64,000 nucleotides of DNA. Origin: Liolophura sinensis. Its lineage: Eukaryota; Mollusca; Polyplacophora; Chitonida; Chitonidae. The number at the start of each line of letters is the position of its first letter. Within the stretch, counting starts at the first letter, position 1. Under the pieces are notes generated by a model. That model saw only the letters and a program-made list of their open reading frames with translations. It had not been told where the DNA came from and did not search any database. Positions 58,864 to 64,000 of this stretch are shown here, one piece after another. The DNA is taken from positions 2,852,001 to 2,916,000 of the forward strand of contig NC_088304.1 in the NCBI RefSeq assembly GCF_032854445.1, written 5' to 3'. Both the position numbers and the translations under genes were made by a program.

Positions 58864-59067
58864 AGGGGTCCTCCTTGGCTGGGGGGATTAGCACGCCCAA
58901 TGCGGTTCCTGTGAGCTCCAGTCCAGCTCCGACCATACATGGTGAGGCCAGTCAGAAACGTGCTGATGGTGCGGTTTCCTCCCACATAATGCTGGCCGCC
59001 GTCCTACATATGATTGAAATTTTCTTGAGTACGGCGTAGAACACCAGTCAAGTAAATAAATAACAAT
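58864..59067 (+). mobile_element. SINE family A, internally deleted
   Basis: GGGGTCCTCCTTGGCTGGGG, CCAATGCGGTTCCTGTGAGC, ATAATGCTGGCCGCCGTCC, TTCTTGAGTACGGCGTAGAA and (AAAT)n. Confidence 0.88.
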
Positions 59068-60137
59068 GAACACCAATAAATTACATCTTAACAGATAAAT
59101 GCAATTCCTTTTCAAAGATATAATCCGATGCTTTATATGTATTTCAACATCATGGTTAGGGATTAGCAAAATGTAGACTTAGCGTGGAGTTTTTTGTTCC
59201 TAATATTACTCAGTTTAAAACCGTATGTTCTAAAAACCGACATCCTCATAAATAATCGTCTCGTCCCGATTTCTTAAGTGACTGTATCTGATAAAAATAA
59301 AAAAGATTTAAAAGTGAAGAAGCTGTACATATAACGTTAACTAGTTGTGGACATCGTGCAGATATACACCTATGCTTCTACCATGAGTCATACCAGGATG
59401 TGTTGACTAAATGTTAATTATTTTCGTTGCCTTAAAATATTTACCATGTATTTGCGTCGTGATACAACTAATATTGCTCATGCTGCTCTGTTTTTTTTTT
59501 CTTACATAGTTCGTCACTTAAAGTGTAATTCGAAAATGACAGTTCAATCCCATGTTTCAAATTTTGCGTCTACCCATAAAGAGTGTCGTGCCAACATGGC
59601 CTAGAAGCAGAGGTCGTAAGCACCTTTTTGAAGATGTTAGTGGCTTAAAATGACTTCCGTGGTGATTTCAAGGCACGCCATGAGGACATAGCTAGATGAT
59701 GTCACTGCACCCCCCAGTAAGATATGAGAGACAAAATAGCGATTAGGAAAGGGGGATACATCACGTCTCAGGTGAGAAACACTGCGCCTGGTCTGACCAC
59801 TCTGACACGACCTAGAGATAAACAGAGTGTTCGTCTCTTGGCCGAGTGAGTCACAGCGATGACGTACCAAGAAGATCCTCTCACGTTGTTTTCTTAGCCA
59901 GACGGTTACATGTATATCTCTGTAAACAGCTATAGTAAAATGTGTCATCTAGTACCTGTGCTTTCCCTTACGGTTTAATTTCACTTTCCTCCAGCATTGT
60001 TTTCTACTTTTTTTGACCTGTTCGTACATAAAACGAATGTTATGAAATCCAAAGTCCGATATTCTACTTGTAAACCATGAAAAGGCGTTACAAATCGACA
60101 ATCGCAAAGACGCATTTCGAAAACAACCGAAAACACT
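59068..60137. other. No gene seen
   Basis: Unique DNA. The 103-residue minus-strand frame at 59637-59948 has no splice context or recognised family. Confidence 0.35.
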
Positions 60138-60445
60138 AGGGCCCATATTTATCAAACCTCTTAAGACCTGTTCAAAAATCTAATACAGCTGCAATTTAAA
60201 GGTTTTGCACTGGAAAGTTTAAATTTTGCACATTGATTCTTTACTGAAGAATAATGTACAAACCATGATTTGGTTCTTTCCTGTTCTGAGTTTGGCGTTT
60301 AAGCAGTTACAATAGGACTTACAAGCCCAGTTCGCTAAGCAATATACATGTATGTAAGAAATAGTATATACACGATAAACAAAGCTGGTAATACACTGAT
60401 GATAGGGTAGAGGCGTAAAACACCAATCAATTAAATAAATAAATA
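60138..60445. repeat. Possible MITE fragment and a SINE A tail
   Basis: GGGCCCATATTTATCAAACC followed by TCTTAAGACC looks like one end of a foldback element, though the matching right end is not clear. At about 60405-60445 a family A tail is present (GGCGTAAAACACCAATCAAT, then AAAT units). Confidence 0.4.
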
Positions 60446-60654
60446 TCAGATAGAAGAGGTTATCACTTTTTAATTATGTAGGGAGGACATCTAGTTAAAA
60501 GTTCGAATTCTTACCCTTGAAAAATTTCCTGGTCGAACACAAATATAGGTATCGTAATCGCGGTTTTACCGCTTTTATTTTTTATTTTTTTATTAATTTT
60601 TTTGCGCTTTCATGCGTATACAGCACCTAGCCCCGATGGATCCCTTTGTTAAAG

Positions 60655-61145
60655 CTCTGTTAAGAAAGTATTTGCCATGCAAGAAGAGTATTAAACTATG
60701 CAAGGACTTCGTCACAGACCTGCATCGTTTTCTGCTATACAATGCAATAGGCGTAGTGTAAACGTAAGCCCAATTCCCAACACAACGTTCAACAAAAACC
60801 ACCAAAGAACTAGTAAAGAGTACAAAGTACGAAATGAGAACAGAATAATGCAAAGAGAAGCAGTCAACAGTTTTCGGTGATGCTAGAAAGACGCAAGGAA
60901 TGTTCTTGAATGAATGAAAGCAGTTTTCAAATCGTGTAGCATGCTAATATATACAAGCTGTCAATAATCAAAAAACCGCCAATCGTTGACCAAGAAGGAC
61001 GATTGTTTCTGGTGAAAATTATTAGTCCTTTACCACTGAGGTCGCATTTCGAATCTAACTCCCGATTTTAAGTCCAAAAAATAAATTCAGATTTTTAGCC
61101 ATTGTCAAGAAGTCCTTAGTAAAGTTTTTCGATATTGCTTATTAT
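60655..61145. repeat. Repeat family D, copy 1
   Basis: Shares ordered blocks with 61800-62110: ACTATGCAAG.ACTTCGTCACAGACC-like start, CCAATTCCCAACACAACGTT against CAATTCCCTAAACGACGTTT, AAAGAACTAGTAAAGAGTA against AAAGAACTAAGGAAGTATG, and ATAATGCAAAGAGAAGCAGT against ATCATGCAAAGAGAAGCAGT. The order continues through a B-box-like TTCGAATCTA. Probably a further tRNA-related short element. Confidence 0.6.
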
Positions 61146-61799
61146 GTATTATTAGACCTCATATTTGGATTCTCGGTTTCTGTTAGTCTAGAGACGATCA
61201 CATGATATTCCGCAAATCATGTTGTACAACGATCATGCGCCCAAAGAGTGCAATGTCACGCTCACAAAGTTATATCCCACGTTCACGAGGCTATCGTTAA
61301 CGATCTCGCGCTAATATCCAACGATCACGTGCGTTCATTGCACAGCGGTCGTCTCCGATTGTGCATGAGCTCACTGACGTCTGCTTGTTTGAAAAGCAAA
61401 TAACTGGACGGTGCTTATGGCTCCACTATTGACGTAAAAATTGATGTAAAGTACAAACCGAAAAGGAACCTGGTGCACTGTTTTGTTCTCTTTTTTTTGG
61501 TATAATAAAACATATGGTGTATGCTGTGGGATGAGATATCAGAAATTATTAGCTTATTTAACTCGGGCTTCGGCTTCGTTGAATATCACTTCTCTCGAGC
61601 GAACAATTCCCGATATTCCATCCCACAGTATGGCTTATCTGTATATTGTTTTATATTTTATAACTTATAAGAACCGGCGACGGTTCGGAGTACATGTTTT
61701 AAGGGTATGCTACACAATTTTACATATATTTATTTAGGTGTTGGCACGCCAACCACTCAACCACGTAGGCCCCCGTGCTCTGTCATTACAGTATTTGAC
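61146..61799. other. No gene seen
   Basis: Unique DNA between the two family D copies; several CACG/ATCACG-rich loosely repeated stretches near 61200-61340. Confidence 0.35.
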
Positions 61800-62110
61800 G
61801 AGCATTAAGTTATGCAAGAACCGCAACAGACCTTCCAGGTCAGTACAGGTATGAGACAATTCCCTAAACGACGTTTAACACAAATCACTAAAGAACTAAG
61901 GAAGTATGAAAAGCACAAACTTAGGGCGGAATCATGCAAAGAGAAGCAGTCAGCTATCTTTGTTGACACGGGAAACACGCATCCCGCGTGTTCGAATCTA
62001 GGTCCCGATTTCCCGAAGTCCAGAAAATGCATTGAGGTTTCTGGTCATTGTTGAAAAGTTCTTAGCAAAGTTTGTTCGACCTCGTTTGTTAAAGAACTTT
62101 ATAAATATCA
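61800..62110. repeat. Repeat family D, copy 2
   Basis: Direct copy of the 60655-61145 element, about 1.1 kb downstream in the same orientation. It includes GTGTTCGAATCTAGGTCCCG and TTGTTGAAAAGTTCTTAGCA. Short frames on both strands within it are repeat-derived. Confidence 0.6.
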
Positions 62111-63802
62111 ACGGGGCGGAGTTGTTAAGGGGTAAGTTGAGGTTACACAAAAATGTAATTATGCCTCACAAAATATTATATGCATTCAATATGAAATTGC
62201 ATTCAACCTTGACAGAAGCGGCAGCACCCATCCTTCGCACGCGCGATCACCGGCCAATGTGCCTTTGTAAGTCGAGATTTTAAGTTCAAGGTCATTTACT
62301 GTGGATATTTTCACTCCAAACAGAGCACAGTTTGATCGGGAATTTCCGGTAGCTTCGTCACTGATTGGTTAGGCCGAAAGGAGTTTCACCGATCGACGCA
62401 ACAACCGATGGGTTTCGAATGGATTTGACCTATAAATGTCGTATCAAGATTTGTAGTGTTTTCCCTTTTTGCTTTCGAATTCCATTATTTAATGTTGCAT
62501 TACAGTGGTGGGCTTATCGAGGTCGCTCGTGAGAAATTGTTGGTTTAGCCAATCGTGGCTCGTTGAGGATCGTCCGAGCGTACGTCTCAGCTTTACCTGC
62601 GCGTGGAGAAATGTACCCCCGCCATGTTTGTTAAAGGGTTGGGACGTTGTAGTAGTGAAGGGCACTTATTGACCAGGGTGATTTACGGCGGCTTTTGACC
62701 CATGGGGGTGTTAAAATGAAAACCTGTAACAAACTCTGGATTTTTTCGCACAGTTTAAGAGCCCTATACTGGTGTATATGTACATAGCCCTCACCATTGA
62801 TGGCTTAACCACATACGTTGTTTGAGAGAGATAAAAAAAATCCGATTAAAGTAGTCCCCCGTGGACTCCACTAGTCACCACTTTGATACCTTGGAGAGAA
62901 AACAGCTGTTTTCACGAAGGCATACAACTTTTAGTTTTGTTTCATTATTTATAAATACCAATTATATTCATTAACACGTGTTTATGTCCTATACCCAATA
63001 AAGGAACATATCGTTGTTTAACACACAATTTCGAACTTAATTATCAAGTAATAGCGTCAAAAGATTAATGACGACTTAATTAAAGAAATTAAAATTGCTA
63101 CTTGTTAGGAGGAAGTTAACCTTTCTACTCAGCGAGTGTTGCATTAATATATTAATTTCGCGACACGAGAAGAACCGACCCCTCTCGACAATGGTACATA
63201 TATACATCTTCAGTCATTTATGACAATTGAAACCGAGATATATGCCTTACGGGTTCTTTTGTCTCAAATATCCATGGAGCAACTTTTTTTAAACTCGTGG
63301 TTTATCGAGATTTATTATGTTGTTAATGTAAAATAATACAACCAAAGAGAGTAAACCTAGACAGCGTGGTAGTTGGCAGGTGGTCACATGTATTAATCCG
63401 GCCTGTTGTCAGGATTTCATTCCGACTGTTTGTGTTTATGCGTAAAAAGTAGCAATGTACAAATCCCCCCAGAAATATGGCTTAATAAAGAACAATTAGG
63501 TAAAACAGACCTTGCTAATTATTGATGAAAAAGACAATGTTTCACTACTCGGTTATAATTACTTTTAACAGACGTTACCCAGCTCGGTGATCTCTACTGA
63601 GGGATCCAATGAGCTCTCTGACGATTTCAATCAAAGTTATAAGTTATTACTGCAAAATCTGTGACGAGGTTCTTCCGCCAAACGCCTTCAGTCTAAGTTT
63701 CTTAAGTTTTACAGTCAGTGTAACAAGTAACTATGGACAGAACCTCTGGTACCGATTGTATGACTGTCTAATTCCGCTTAACCCGATAAATATATATATA
63801 TA
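62111..63802. other. No gene seen
   Basis: Unique DNA. A moderately CpG-containing stretch at 62320-62660 has no recognisable exon. The remainder is AT-rich. Confidence 0.35.
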
Positions 63803-63946
<144 letters not shown>

Positions 63947-64000
63947 TTGAATTGAGGACGGACAGATTGAGCTAATTATGCAGTAACTGCTGATAAGTTG

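Overview
The window reads as nuclear DNA of an invertebrate animal, most likely a lophotrochozoan and probably a mollusc; the species cannot be named. Supporting this are multi-exon genes with GT-AG introns, animal orthologues (TBL2, POLD4), and many copies of a tRNA-derived SINE whose tail ends with a GTACGGCGTAAAACACC-like block and (AAAT)n, a style I associate with mollusc genomes. There is no bacterial gene organisation, no CRISPR array and no recognisable transposase or reverse transcriptase.

Three genes are solved to the exon level. On the minus strand, a 3-exon gene (12474 to 7898) encodes a 406-residue protein I do not recognise. Also on the minus strand, an 11-exon TBL2 orthologue (43225 to 30969) encodes a 445-residue WD40 protein with an N-terminal membrane anchor. 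On the plus strand, a 4-exon POLD4 orthologue (43665 to 45846) encodes the 107-residue small subunit of DNA polymerase delta. TBL2 and POLD4 are head to head, with 439 bp between start codons, and probably share a bidirectional promoter. The first 120 bp look like the end of a plus-strand coding exon. A few other open frames are listed only as weak candidates.

The rest is mostly repeats and unassigned non-coding DNA. Tandem arrays cover roughly a fifth of the window: a 31-bp array (7.0-7.6 kb), a 101/90-bp array (10.2-12.5 kb), a 12-bp array (14.1-14.5 kb), a 20-bp array (20.7-22.0 kb), two arrays in TBL2 intron 8 (33.4-35.6 kb), a 21-24-bp array in TBL2 intron 6 (36.85-38.28 kb), a 91-93-bp satellite with higher-order structure (46.2-51.15 kb), and a 52-bp array (51.65-53.1 kb). 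At least four dispersed short repeat families are interleaved.

The most unusual signal is the 101/90-bp array. Each of about 23 units copies the last ~50 bp of coding exon 1 of the unrecognised gene plus the start of intron 1, so the 5' splice site is multiplied; about 19 units keep an exact GTAAGT. The TBL2 intron 6 array likewise carries a 5'-splice-site-like GGTGAGAG in most units and ends within about 10 bp of the true exon 6 donor. Other notable items are a near-identical 2,591-bp-offset duplication in the satellite, a recent SINE insertion with a 13-bp target duplication, inverted SINEs in TBL2 intron 5, and a long (AT)n palindrome near the right edge.
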